Assembly (NCBI GenBank): GCA_020091685.1
Contig: CM034601.1
Location: forward strand, 1,674,920-1,738,919
From: Lutjanus erythropterus
Lineage: Eukaryota; Chordata; Actinopteri; Lutjaniformes; Lutjanidae
DNA: 64,000 nt
Reading direction: 5' to 3'
Below, in pieces: positions 25,061 through 36,393 of this stretch (positions are counted from its first letter, which is position 1; each line of letters begins with the position of its first letter). Under the pieces are notes generated by a model. The model was not told the DNA's origin. It searched no databases and saw only the letters and a list, made by a program, of their open reading frames with translations. The position numbers and the translations under genes are program-made.

Positions 25061-26878
25061 TCTGGTGCTAGATACATACTTCAGTAAAAATACAAAGTAC
25101 TTTTTGCAAAAAGTAGAAGAGTATTAGTGACTTTGGTCCCCAATTTCATGGCAAATATGTGATAATTACCAAGTAAGTTAATTATGTGATACTTTGCTGT
25201 TACTGTTTTCATGTGGTGGGTGGTGATTACACATACTAACATATTAAATTTACAGTTAATTTCAAAGAAAGTTTAAAGACGTAAAATGGTTCTTATCACC
25301 TACTTGTATAAAAACAACACTTGCAAATTACTTACCATGAAATTTGGGGGATTTTTAAAAGTATTACTTGGTAATTACCTTGTATTACCATAAAATTATG
25401 GCTGATTAATCGATTGATGATTTATCATTAACATCTTTACTCCAAACCTGCTGCTGCTGAGTATTTGTAATTAGTTACTTCCACCCTTGAGAACAACACA
25501 ACAAAACAGGTCATAAAAGAAAGTGAGAACTTTTTGTTTTTCATATTTCATGCCATGTTCCCCCAGAAATATAGTTGTAATACATTATAATCACATTATA
25601 ATGATTTATAACAGTGATCATAATACATTATAAAAATGGTTCTAATGAATTACAACTATTATACAGTTTAAAAAATGATGATACACTTCTTTGATCCTTG
25701 TCAAAAAATGTGTCCAACCAGCCAACAATTTAAAAGTTTTGTAATACCTGACTTTAAAGTCATTAGATATGCTTTATAATGTGCTATTATTGTTGTTATA
25801 AAGCATTATCAGTAGTGCTTATAACTAAAATTATACATTGCGATAAGTATGTTTGTTATGCATTATAATGCATTATACACATAGGCGTCACAGAAAGTGA
25901 AATGTTGCTTTGAAGCACTGACTTGTTGTAAACTGTGTTCTGACTCTAAAAGACACTTCTTTTTTTTTTTTTAAGAAAGCAATGGACCATTTTCACTGCA
26001 GATAATTTTATTTGTCAAAGTAAGAAAAAGCACAAATGAAATGAATTTTGTTTACAATCTCTCCGTCCCATAAAGTCACAGGAGTGAGTCAGGACGCCTG
26101 ATACAAGGACGCTGGGAGCAGCTTCATGTTGAAGCTTAATGTTATCAAGTGAGCTCCACCTGCTCTGACGAGCCAAGATGTCTGTCGTGAAAAAGGTCCA
26201 CGGCGAGCCTTGAGGGAGCTCAGAAAATTAAACTTTCTGATAGGTTTGCTGCCAGAAAAGAATTTTAAACATGGACAAACTTGTGGGACGACTGTGGACG
26301 GGTTCTTTATGTGTACTTTAGAATAAACAGTGAATGGTGCAAAGCTGCCGTCTGTTAAATTACAACCATCCCTTCCTTTTCAAAGCGGTGCCACTTGGTG
26401 CCGTGGTGCAGGAGAGATTAGGAGCAAATCCTCAGGAGGAGACGACATATTCTCAAATATAAGGCTCAGTGACATCAGGTGCAGAGTCAGAGCAGACTAC
26501 AGGAGGCAGTCTGCTGACAGACAGTCCTGACTCCTGCAGTTCTCAGGGACCATTTATTAGATCAAATCTGGGCTCATTCTTTGCAAATGCAGCCTATATG
26601 CTCACTCAAATGACTAATTTAGTATTTAACTCATTTAACATTGTGTACTGTGTTTTTTTTTTCCTTCCTGAAGGAGTTAAAGGATAAATATAGACCAGCT
26701 TTAGTGATATTCTGTGTTTGTTATTGTCAACAAATCCCATGATCCCAGTTTTGACCACCCTGTCTCTGCCACAGTGATAACATAATTTTTTAAAATCATG
26801 TCACAAAAATATTGTTTCTAAATTAAAGCTGCAATACAACAAAGAGAAGGACCTTTGCACCTCACGCACACAGAGATT

Positions 26879-26985
26879 CATGTTCAGCTTTTTACCAATA
26901 CAGGCCAGCTGAATTGATGCAATCACATCTTACACATTAAAGCCTGATGCATCACATGCATGAGTGTATCTTCACACCGACTAAC
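26879..26985 (+). repeat. Dispersed repeat shared with 3394-3500
   Basis: Both copies contain tgttcagctttttac, then ttaaagcc...gcatgagtg and catcacacc-like ends. The match explains part of the long minus-strand open frame at 3062-3712. Confidence 0.65.
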
Positions 26986-27808
26986 ATGTAGAGTCAGAGT
27001 AAATTCACATCTCACTCATAATTTAATTGTTTATTTATTTATTTTTTCATTTTGAGTGAAGACGGTGATTCTAGCTGGCTAACATTGCTAACAGTTTTCA
27101 AAGAAAATGAGGTGATCAAAATCATCATATAATCATATGTACTGAGCTAACTGTGGAAGTGAAGTAACCAACTTAAGGATGACGAAACTATGTTGAGTTT
27201 GTAAGTGAAGGTAACGTTACTGAAGCTTCGACAGGAAGTTAACAGACATGGAGCACAGAAAACTGATATGTCACACTACATTGTGCAAGTAGAGAATTCA
27301 CCATATTCACATGACGAGCATTTTCCATTCACATCACACTGGGAAAGTCAAATGCTGTCAGCGAAAAGGATAATGTCATAAATGAGACTGACAATACGTC
27401 ATCGAGCCCCACTGTCAGTTCATCGACCCACAGACAGAGGAAGACAAAAGTAGCATGACAGCTGCCTGATCAAACTTAATTTATTAAGATTTCGTGTACA
27501 CTTAGAAGAATTCATGCAAATCTGTCAAAACTTTAATTCAAAAACACGGAAATATACATTGTTGTATACACTGGGATCTTAGGTTTTCTATCCACCAAAA
27601 GGGTGCATTGAGTTGTGTAAACATACGAAATCTGACAAATCATTATTATGTCAGTGCTTCTTGATTGATCAGCAACTGAAAAGACAACAGAGTGAAAATC
27701 TGGAGGGACATTGAGCTATATTGCAAGGAAAAATTACATATTTCATCATTAATTTGCTACCGTTAGACAACAAGTAATGTTAGCATTAACCACTTGGTAG
27801 CTAAAATT

Positions 27809-27922
27809 ACTGTTTGATAGTGTTGTATGATATGATAAAAAAGGTGTAAATTAGTTCTCAGATATGGACAGAATAATTAATTTCAGCCTTTTCTGTTGTA
27901 TCATATAACACTATCAAACAGT
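27809..27922. repeat. Near-perfect 24-bp inverted repeat (hairpin)
   Basis: Arms 27809-27832 and 27899-27922 (ACTGTTTGATAGTGTT... and its complement) match at 23 of 24 positions around a 66-nt spacer. In a plus-strand transcript the single difference is a G-U pair, so the stem is fully paired. Confidence 0.85.
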
Positions 27923-28144
27923 GACGCCAGTTCAGAGGTGGTTTATGATAATGATATGCTCTCTAGCTATAAGCTAACACTAGCTCATGAGTCAAATTAT
28001 GTTGTTTGAACTTGAATTACAGCTTCATGTCCTTCTGGATTTTCACTATCCATTACCTTTTCTGCTGGTACACAAATTTTTGTACCAGGCTGTGAACATT
28101 TTTATTGCCTCTTAATATAGGCGTCTATAGGGATTGACTCACTT

Positions 28145-28530
28145 TTGGAGCCAGCCTCAAGTGGTCATTCAAGGAACTGCAATTTTTGGCACTTCAATGT
28201 TGGCTTACTTTTTCAGCCCCAGAGGAAGAGCATGAGATCTGTGCCCAAATCTGACAGAACCCGACGGGTTTGGGTCGGGTTGGGCCGTATTTCTCACATA
28301 TTTCATGGGCTTACGTCGGGTTCAGGCTGTGCCGCTGTCACCAGTTCAAATTCCCCCCCATGCTGTATGGTCCCTGTCACTGAAAACTCCCACTGTTTAG
28401 TGCATAGAAGGAAGCTTGTTAAGAAAAATGTCAGGCTGAAATATGTTAATGACAGACGAGTTCTGGTCAAGTTCGGACAGAAGTTTGTCAGGCTTGGACC
28501 TTCTTTGGGCTTAACTTTTCAGGCCCGATT
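28145..28530 (+). repeat. Dispersed repeat with an incidental open frame
   Basis: The stretch with tttgggtcgggttgggc and the cttgttaagaaaaatgtc block is related to 44733-45000 in the opposite orientation. The 153-codon frame across it has no family resemblance and no splice support. Confidence 0.6.
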
Positions 28531-29035
28531 CAAGGTCTACCCAGAGGTCATCACTTGGCACAAAGCCAGGCTAGCTGTTTCCCATTGCTTTCTGTCCTTA
28601 TGCTAAGCTAAGCTAATCACCAATCAATAATTAACAAATATACGTGCATCAAATAACTGTTTGTTGACTGTCCAGTCCAACCAACTACCAAAAAAGTAAA
28701 ACCAACTATAAATAGACTTTTTGCAGCCTATTAACAACATTGGTTTAAATTGGAATAAATTAGCTAAATACCTTTCTGCCACTGTTGTCTGAAAAGTACT
28801 TAAGACTTTCATCAGATTTCTGCCTCTTGTGCTTTCTTTCCTAAGCTGGTGCACATAAAATACAAGTAACTTCAACTCTTATTTTCTTTTTCATGCATAT
28901 TTAAAAAGTTCAAAGGGTCAAAATGAAATCTGTGGGAAGATGAAGAAGAAATTTCTGTTTTCTCTGCTCGGCAGGATCCAGAAAGTCGAAAGTGTCTTTT
29001 AGAATAATCTCCCTCCTGTTCTCTCCTTTACGGTG

Positions 29036-29481
29036 TTATCCCACGTCATCGTAGTCCTCTTCACCCTGGGTGTCGTCTTCACCTCCAATGTCATCGTAGT
29101 CCTCTGTGGAGGTGTTGTCCGCCGCTGGATCTGGATCATTGTATGGTGGATAAGGAGGGAGAATTCTCTCCTCCTCATCCACCTTCACATAGTCAGGCAT
29201 GTCCTGTTCGTAGTCGGGTGTGGTCTGCTCGTAGTCCGCCTTGTCCTGCTCGTAGTCGGGCGTGGCCTGCTCGTAGTCCGCCTTGTCCTGCTCGTAGTCG
29301 GGCGTGGCCTGCACGTAGTCCGCCTTGTCCTGCTCGTAGTCGGGCACGGCCTGCACGTAGTCCGCCTTGTCCTGCTCGTACTCAGGGGTGGCCTGCTCAT
29401 AGTCGCCATCGGCCTGCTCATACTCGGACGTACTCAGTTGCTGGTCATGTTCCTCAGCCAGGTTCTCATAGCTCTGGTGCT
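29036..29481 (-). CDS. scimp: scimp terminal coding exon: YENL, tyrosine ladder, DYDD motifs
   Basis: The acceptor tttgttgtttcag opens 446 nt ending at a stop at 29036. It encodes residues 86-233: YENLAEEH, then [DE]Y[EV]Q units at seven-residue spacing, DYVKVDEEE, LPPYPPYNDPD, and two acidic DYDD motifs. The open frame that extends upstream to 29530 is intron read-through, because the sequence at 29482-29510 is a clean pyrimidine-rich acceptor. Confidence 0.85.
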
Positions 29482-32400
29482 CTGAAACAACAAATTTCAT
29501 ATATTCACACAAACTACATTGAAATTGCATCGAGCAACAAGCTAATCTTTAACGTTACCTGGCTGATGTTAGCAATAATAAGTTTAGAGTTAAATTGGAC
29601 TCTTCTTCATGTTTTTCACACCTCGCTAATATTAAAATGCTAATGCTAAATGTTGTTGTTGTTAATGTTAAAATACTTATTATCAAATGCTATTGTAAAA
29701 GACTATAAAAGATAAAGATATATTTTCAGAGCGCTTGAACATTCCAACACTTATAGCATCACTCTTATATAGTTTGAAACCCCAAAATCTTTTCTCTTGG
29801 TGAGAATTTAGCCTATGAGTGAATAACAACATATAGCCAACAGGCCTTTACTGCAAACAACTGACCCTTCCTAAGTCCCGCCCCTTTTTTGTTCTTTGTC
29901 CTGTTGAGCAAACTTGGTACCGCGGTCAACTTACATTATAGGATCACATCTGAAGTTAGTTAATGTTAGCAAAATGGTAACTAACTGGCAAGCTAGTTAT
30001 TGATGTAGTATATCTAGCTAGTTAGTTAGCAATTGCTAGTATGAGCTAATTTAAGATGTAAATACGCTATTAAGCATCATCAAGCATATCTCAGAATAAA
30101 AACAGGGAAGGAGAAAGTTGACTGAGGTTGCTCAACTGTCACTGGAGCAAAAAATGGTATTATGTATATTTATGGTATATGTATATTTATAGACAGCAGA
30201 GAGTTAAAGATTTTTCCAAACTTGGCAGGAAAAGCAGGGTTCTCCTTTAAAGTCTGTTGTGTATCCCTCCACAGTTTGCGGTAAATTTGCATCAGTGTGC
30301 CAAAAATAATTTATTATGGTCTGATCTATTACAAAAAATACTGGTACTTGTTTGTCCTAACTGAACATAATGTACACTCAGTCTGATTTCATGATGAATG
30401 GATGAACTTTGGTTCAGAAACCCAGGCTTGGATTAGAATATGTGGTTCTCTCTTGGATCTGAGTCCAGTTTCTGGGGGTTTTTGCAACAAAGAAAAAAAA
30501 GACAAAAGCCAAAACAAGTCACAGAGGGTGATTTCTAACTGTTGTCTAATTTTACTGTCATCAGCGGTTGCATGTTTGTTTGGATTGTGAAGACAAATTC
30601 ATTTCATACCACAAGTATAATCCTCTTTCTATTTTTTTTTACCCTATAGATTTTGGTTTATTGTCAAATTGCAGACAGAGGGAGGGTTTGTTGTCAACTC
30701 TTGTGATAATGTGGTGAAAGTGAGCGGAGGACATGTGGTTTAGAAGAGGGGAGGGAGACTGTGAGGGGAATTATTGCATCATATGATCCATTCAGGGATC
30801 CAACAGAGCCTTGCCTGATGTGAGAAACTGCGTCCGAGGAGGTAAAGCTGGAACGTTGGCTTTAAAGGTTTCTTTCTGGTAGCTGTTTGTCTCCTGGTAT
30901 TTGTTGCTTCTGAAAAGTCAAGAGGAAGAAAAGTTGAACTGTATGTTTTGTAGTCAGGAGAGAAAAATCTGACATGAGGAACAGTTCCACTTTCTGGGAA
31001 ATACACGTGCCGAGAGTTAGATGAGAAGACTGCACATGTGCCCATTAAATATAAAGCTACAGATAGCAGCTAGTTAGCATATCTTAGCATAGACTGGAAA
31101 CAGGGGAGGGAAACCCAGATTGATTCTCTCCAAAGTTCCAAAACCTTTTTTTTTTTTTCTGGAGACCCACTTAAAAATTAAAAATGACAAATCAAAATGG
31201 GTACATCTGTGCACTCCACCTGTTTTCACGTTTGGACCTGTGATCAATCTGGCAACCACTAATCAATTAGTTGGTCCATAAAATGTCAGAAAATAATTAA
31301 AAACAATTAATTAATCCTGTCACCTTGTCAATTGAAAAAATAGGTCTAAACATGTTTGGACCTATTTTTCAATTAGTGATCAATCTGGCAATATTTTTCC
31401 ACTAATCAATCAATTGATTGGTCCATAAAATGTCAGAAAATAATTAAAAACAATTAATTAATCCTGTCACAATCTTGTCAGTCGAAGCTGGAGTACATCC
31501 ATGTAGTCAACGTTTCATATTTAACAGACAGCTATGAGTTTGGTATCAATCTTCTCACCTAACTCTCAACAATAAAGTGAACATGTGTATCTCCTCGAAT
31601 GTGGAACTTTTTTTTTTTTTTACAGCACAGTAAGATCAAACTTTTAACAATCCTGAGAAAATCCATTTCTTTAATATAAAATGTGAGAAATATCGAGTAG
31701 AGTATGTATTTATATATTTACTGGACACTGAAGTCAGATCTTTTGGGAAGCCTTGAGATTCTGTGTTTGCCTGGGGAAAAAGAAAAAAAAGTTCATATCA
31801 AATCTTTGAGGACAAAATGAGCACAACAGGATTTTTTACGACACTATAATAAGTTTTTTTAATTTATTTATTTACTTTCAGCTTTGAGTAGGACATAATC
31901 ATGAGAAAACCTCACACTTAACAATAAATAGTCACATTAGCACATTGGAGGTTACATTAAATCATGTTTATAGCTAAATTTATACACATACAGTATTCAA
32001 GTTTTCACATGCACAATCTTCTTTTATCTCCACATGTGCTCATACTTATGATTATGAACTGTGTTATATTTTGTTCCCTTTATTTGCTCTATGTTTATCC
32101 ATAACCTAAACCATCGCCCAGCCCTTCTCTTTGCTGCTGCAGCCCAGTTTCCCCACAGGGATCATTAAATTTTCATCTAAGCTAATCAAATCCAGAGGGT
32201 ACCCCCCTAATAATAGCAATTCATACAATTATAATAGTTTTTCCTCTGCTTTGCAATGAGCCCCCTCAGATTAATACTTTCACGGTTACAGTGACGGTCT
32301 GTAATGGTTTGGTTTCCCTTCCTTTGCTTGGTTATATTGTGGTTATACAGTGCAGTTTATTGGTTTTTCAGTTAACTAAAAAAAACAAGTACTTATATTG

Positions 32401-35400
32401 AAAATGAAACTTATGTCTGTTCACTTCTTTATACTGTAAATTTAAGTGTTGTGTGAATTTCCTCTTGAACATGGAGGTCTAATAAGTACATTAGGTTGAA
32501 ATGTGGCTGAAAGAGTGTCACTGTTCCTCTACGGGCCGGTGCTAAAACATAACTAAAAAGTGCATTTACTTAAGTATTTCCATTTCATGCTGCTTTATAC
32601 TTCCACTCCACTACAATTCAGAGCCTCAGAGTACTTAAGATTTTACATACAATTAATAATTTATAAAATATGATGCACCATTATAGACAAAACAACACAG
32701 AATTATTTAAAATTAGCATATCGATTAACTATAACTGTAAAATGCTTCATTCATGGATAAGTAATACTGATCATTACAATCACTGGGACCATTTTTCTAC
32801 ATTATTATTGCTTTTACTTTTTTAATAACACTAATATACTTTTTATTTAAGAGCGATTTTCAGTGCAGGAACTTGACTTATAATGGTGTATTTTATTATG
32901 GCAGTATTGCAGCCTTAACTTAAGCAAAGGTCAAAGGCAGCAGTGATGACCAAATCTCAAACACACCACTGAGAAAATGGGACACTTTCACTGTCAACAT
33001 GGGACACCTTATGTTTTGATATATGTAGAAAAACAGACAAATTAAATAAGAAGACTAATTTCAACATTATGAAAATACAAGACAATTGAGATACTGAAAA
33101 AAAGACTTTCAAAACAATTTGATGAAAACACCATGCTCAATATGTTAATGTGTTTCTTCAAATAACCATAAGTGAAATATACAACAACACAATGAGACAC
33201 TCATGTAAAACACTAAAAAGTATTGAACATTTGTTGCCCTTCTCTTCTGAAATGCAGCCTACTTCCTCCACGCTGCAGCAGGTTTATGTCACTCTAACAC
33301 GTTTCAGTCATGTCACTTCCCACCGACGTGCCACTGAGGATTATGATGCATGCTGCCGGTTTGTGCAGTTTATTGCCAGCTTGTTTCACTCAACATCAGT
33401 GTCCACCTGCTTATAATGTTTATCCTGGAAAACACACAGCTGTCTGTAGCCAGATCATTTACTTCAGTAAAAATAGCAATAATAAAGAGTGAAAATACTC
33501 TGGAGTACTACAAGCTAACAGCCTGGCCAAAGTCTGTGGTGATTAACACAGCTAGCTATTCATGTCTTTGTTTGTTTGTTTGTTTTTTATCAAAGACATA
33601 GCTTTAATAAAAACTGTTCACAGCAAAGTGATTTCTCAAACTATCAGGGTGATATCATGTCAAGTTAATAGCTACATCTATTTATGTAACCAAAAATCAC
33701 ATATGACAAACTTGCTTCAGTCTTTACAGTCTGTACAGCGTACAGTGTGACGCCGTGTGCTCTTTACTCACATTAAGAAAAGAGAAGAAAAGGAAGAAAC
33801 TTCAGGAAGACAGGGATTCCCCTTCCCAGACTGACATACTGTAAATGACCCATATTTATTTTTTTACTGCGTAGGTCCGACCAAACCAACGGCTTTTCAC
33901 CCACACTGTGTTAGAAATAACACCCTGAGGAGGATTTCTCAAAGCTACAGTTCATAAAACCCAAACTTTCTGCAGCAGAGGAGAAAATATGTGAAGGTTT
34001 TTATGTGATTTGAGTTTTTTTATTAAACCTATAAGGTGTGGGTGATGCTAGAAACATGCTACATGCTAGAAAATTAGTAAATAATTAATAGTTCCCTGTG
34101 TGATTTTATTATAGAGGTGTGATAGTTTAAAATAGATTCCGGTCAGCTGATATCATTGATCCAACATTGGCCTTTATCGGTCAATTGGCCCATATGTTGT
34201 CTTTTTTTTTTCTTTTTTTTTTTTACAGAACATAATGCAGGTTTTCTGTGTTTTGTTTGTGTGTGTGGTATTTTTTAGACAGTATTTATTCTTATTTGAT
34301 CCATCTTTTAAACTCAAGTTGTTCTGTTTGTTTTTTTTTTTATTTCTAATATTTATAAATATTAAAAAATACTAATGAAAGTAACTGTTTCAGTACCCTG
34401 ATGTCATTTATATACATATAATGAAAGAACATTGGTCAATATATTATACTGACAAGTATTATACATGTATATATTATTATATATGTTATTATTAAATTAT
34501 ATATTGGATTTTTTTTTTTAACTCCCTAATATCAGAATCTGAATCAGCCCCAAATATCCAGTATTGGTCGGGCCCTAATTTAAAGCCCTGCACACACAGG
34601 ACACGTGTTTCCTGGGGACCTCTAGTAATTTGTAACAACTGTTAAGGTCCTCTAATTTGTTAAGTAAAACTTGGAACATAAATGACCTTCCATATTTCAC
34701 CAAACAGAGAAGTAGAGCTTCAGATCAGAATATGCCACATGAAACAGAAAAATCTGGGGTTATTTCCTTAATTTCTAAACATGAGGTTCCCTGGTCGTAC
34801 TGGTCCCGTGCTAACAGGCCACGTAGTAAAACAGCTTCAGTCTAAACCAGGGATCAGAACTGTTTCCCTATAAATGCACTGTGACTTTCAGTGCCCTGGT
34901 GTCCTTTTTATTTTTCGCCCCTGACCAGTCCACCACTGCTCTGACCAGAAGTGTACGGAGACATCATTATCTGTATCTGTATCTGTTCAGCCAACCAGAT
35001 TCTGTATCTGTATTCACATAGAAGGGCAGGAGTGGGCGTGGCCTATACATATATAAGTCACAGGTTGTATTTTCTATGCTAATATTCACTGGCAATGCAA
35101 TCACTGTCAGTATTGGCTTATAATTAATTATAATCTTCACACTGTAATTGTCACGTATTATGAACTGTCTGAAACCCACCACCACTTCCTTTTTAACTGG
35201 GGGATGTTGAAAAATCATAAACTGAAAGAAAAGTTTAATAAATTTAAAGACTCTGTTTTGCATTGGAAACAGAAACTCTACAGTAAAGACGTAGCAGTAA
35301 AATCAGTTGAAGGAAACAATCTTGGTTCATTAAAGCTATAGCAGTTTTTAACTAGTTATGAAACAGTTTCAGTTCAATACTGATTACCTGCGTTAGCAAA

Positions 35401-36393
35401 CAGGACCATCAGTGAGAGGATTGACTATTAGATTTATTGTTTATTGTATTGTTTATCTGCTGCCAGGTCAGATTCTCCTTGAAATCACATGAAATGAGCC
35501 TGTTTATATTTAAGTTAGTCAGTAGTATGTTTTCCAGTCGGCATGAGGGTGAGTAGATAATGAGTGAATTTTCATTTCTGGGTGAACTATCCCTTTAAAA
35601 ACTCCTTTGTGCCTTGTGCATTAAGCCTGCTAAATTTGTACATGTAATTTGGCATTTTACTGATTAAATGTTGTGTGTTTTTATTTAGTTTTTATTGTAT
35701 TCTGTATGCTATATGTACAGGAGATATTTCTGTTCTTCTTTTCTGTCTGAACTTTGGTTGTTTGTACATGAGTTCTTTTTTTAATCCTGTGCCCTGACTG
35801 CAAGTCAGGTTTCCCACTTGGGATAATAAAAATCTGAATAAACATAAAAATAATGTACAAAATAAGCCAGAGTCTTATTGTAACACCAAAAAGTGCAGTA
35901 AGGTGCAGAGCCTGGATTGCACACAAAAAATACTTTTTTAAAAACATTTTATGTCTATGGTTCAAATGCTGTTTAGAAGAAATATTCACACTTCTGTAAA
36001 TACTGGTCGAGGTGTTTCTCACAGGCTTTCACAATAGGTAAAGAGGAACAACACTGTCACACAAGTTCTGTACACATTAAACATCTGTAGCATAGTTTTT
36101 TGCCACTTTTCTGAAAATCATCATGTTGCGTTAGCAGCTTTTCCATTACAATAAGAGGTAAAAGAAGAAGCGTGAGAAAGAACAGGCAAAAAGCAATAAA
36201 TATTTTTGTTTTGGCATGCAAATGACAATGCCAATTCCAGTATAGATTATGATAGATGTGTTGAGCGGAGATTCAACCTACCTCTGCTGGATATACACTT
36301 GTTGATGAGGAGGAAGATGAGACTGATCACCACAGACACAAAAATCATCGCAGCTATCACCCACAGCCATTTGTATTTGCTCAAAAGATCCAT
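29036..36393 (-). CDS. scimp: SCIMP-like transmembrane immune adaptor, 233 residues, with tyrosine-repeat tail
   Basis: In mammals SCIMP is a palmitoylated, tetraspanin-associated adaptor in antigen-presenting cells; its tail binds Lyn through a proline motif and GRB2, CSK and SLP-65/76 through phosphotyrosines. Four minus-strand exons (36282-36393, 31722-31770, 30815-30909, 29036-29481) join in phase (112+49+95+446 = 702 nt, 233 codons plus stop). Visible: a short N-terminus (KYKWLW), a membrane segment at about residues 10-31, Cys33 as a possible palmitoylation site, PALPPR at 74-79 (class II SH3 ligand like human PPLPPR), YENL at 90-93 (pYxN, GRB2 type), a tyrosine ladder at 106-183, LPPYPPYNDPD, and DYDDI (Y214) and DYDDV (Y229) near the C-terminus. 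As remembered, SCIMP adjoins RABEP1 in human; here rabep1 also lies next to it. A polypyrimidine/AG acceptor just above the ATG suggests an upstream 5' exon. The protein is longer than human SCIMP (145 aa) because of the repeat. Confidence 0.82.
29205..29414 (-). repeat. 42-bp coding minisatellite (about five units) in scimp
   Basis: Five head-to-tail 42-bp units run 29205-29246, 29247-29288, 29289-29330, 29331-29372 and 29373-29414. The middle ones differ by only a few bases; the last is most diverged. Each unit encodes 14 residues made of two related heptads, DYEQATP and DYEQDKA. Unit length is a multiple of three, so copy gain or loss keeps the frame open on every frame of both strands; the plus-strand open frames here are by-products. 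Confidence 0.93.
30815..30909 (-). CDS. scimp: scimp coding exon 3: tyrosines and SH3-binding PALPPR
   Basis: This 95-nt exon follows the acceptor gacttttcag. It encodes two Y-Q sites (Y58, Y64) and PALPPR at 74-79, matching the PxxPxR Lyn-binding motif of mammalian SCIMP. The donor is the non-canonical CAG|GCAAGG (GC-AG intron); only this site gives the right phase to make Glu86 with exon 4. Confidence 0.78.
31262..31474 (+). repeat. Two copies of an AT-rich repeat unit in scimp intron 2
   Basis: tggtccataaaatgtcagaa and aacaattaattaatcctgtc occur at 31272-31323 and again at 31418-31474. A related copy is at 13805-13860, and a shorter one at 21823. Confidence 0.8.
31722..31770 (-). CDS. scimp: scimp coding exon 2: 49-nt basic juxtamembrane exon
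   Basis: A T-rich tract and ccccag acceptor lead into 49 nt encoding GKHRISRLPKRSDFSVQ (residues 38-54), with donor A|GTAAAT. It is the only length that joins phase 1 of exon 1 to phase 2 of exon 3. The first residues (GKH) align with human GKK after the membrane segment. Its small size and modest donor make it the least certain exon. Confidence 0.68.
35548..35600 (+). repeat. MITE terminal segment
   Basis: Second copy of the gggtgagtagataatga ... gggtgaactatcccttt end described at 575-640. Confidence 0.7.
36282..36393 (-). CDS. scimp: scimp coding exon 1: N-terminus and transmembrane segment
   Basis: ATG at 36393 encodes 37 residues plus one base: a short N-terminus, a strongly hydrophobic segment of about 22 residues flanked by aromatic and basic residues, then NKCISSR. 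Donor is G|GTAGGT (phase 1). A pyrimidine tract ending in gatgagcag lies directly above 36400, so the exon probably has a spliced 5' partner. If that partner were coding, the frame would stay open (A-P-M), so the true start could lie upstream. Confidence 0.78.

Larger units (their letters stand above)
20135..29035. other. Intergenic interval between vps37d and scimp
   Basis: About 8.9 kb without a recognised gene. It holds a MITE with a decayed exon-like fragment (20446-21198), a (CT)n run, three related copies of a short repeat around 21500, 22910 and 24950, a near-perfect hairpin (27809-27922), and a repeat-derived open frame at 28145-28606. The scimp 3' UTR must start at 29035; no confident polyadenylation signal was fixed. 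Confidence 0.6.
29482..36281 (-). other. scimp: scimp introns
   Basis: Intron 3 (29482-30814) uses a GC donor. Intron 2 (30910-31721) contains two copies of an AT-rich repeat unit (31262-31323 and 31418-31474). Intron 1 (31771-36281) holds AT-rich sequence, a MITE remnant near 34080-34580, a TATCTG-rich short tandem run near 34970, and a MITE end at 35548-35600. No further exon was recognised, though small exons could be missed. Confidence 0.55.

Noticed and set aside
28145-28606. 153-codon plus-strand open frame
   Set aside because: Overlaps a dispersed repeat related to 44733-45000; no recognisable protein features.
29033-29643. Plus-strand open frames of 150 and 166 codons opposite scimp
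   Set aside because: A 42-bp repeat keeps every frame open; the proteins are Arg/Ser/Pro or Val/Leu monotony, while the minus frame has splice sites and known motifs.
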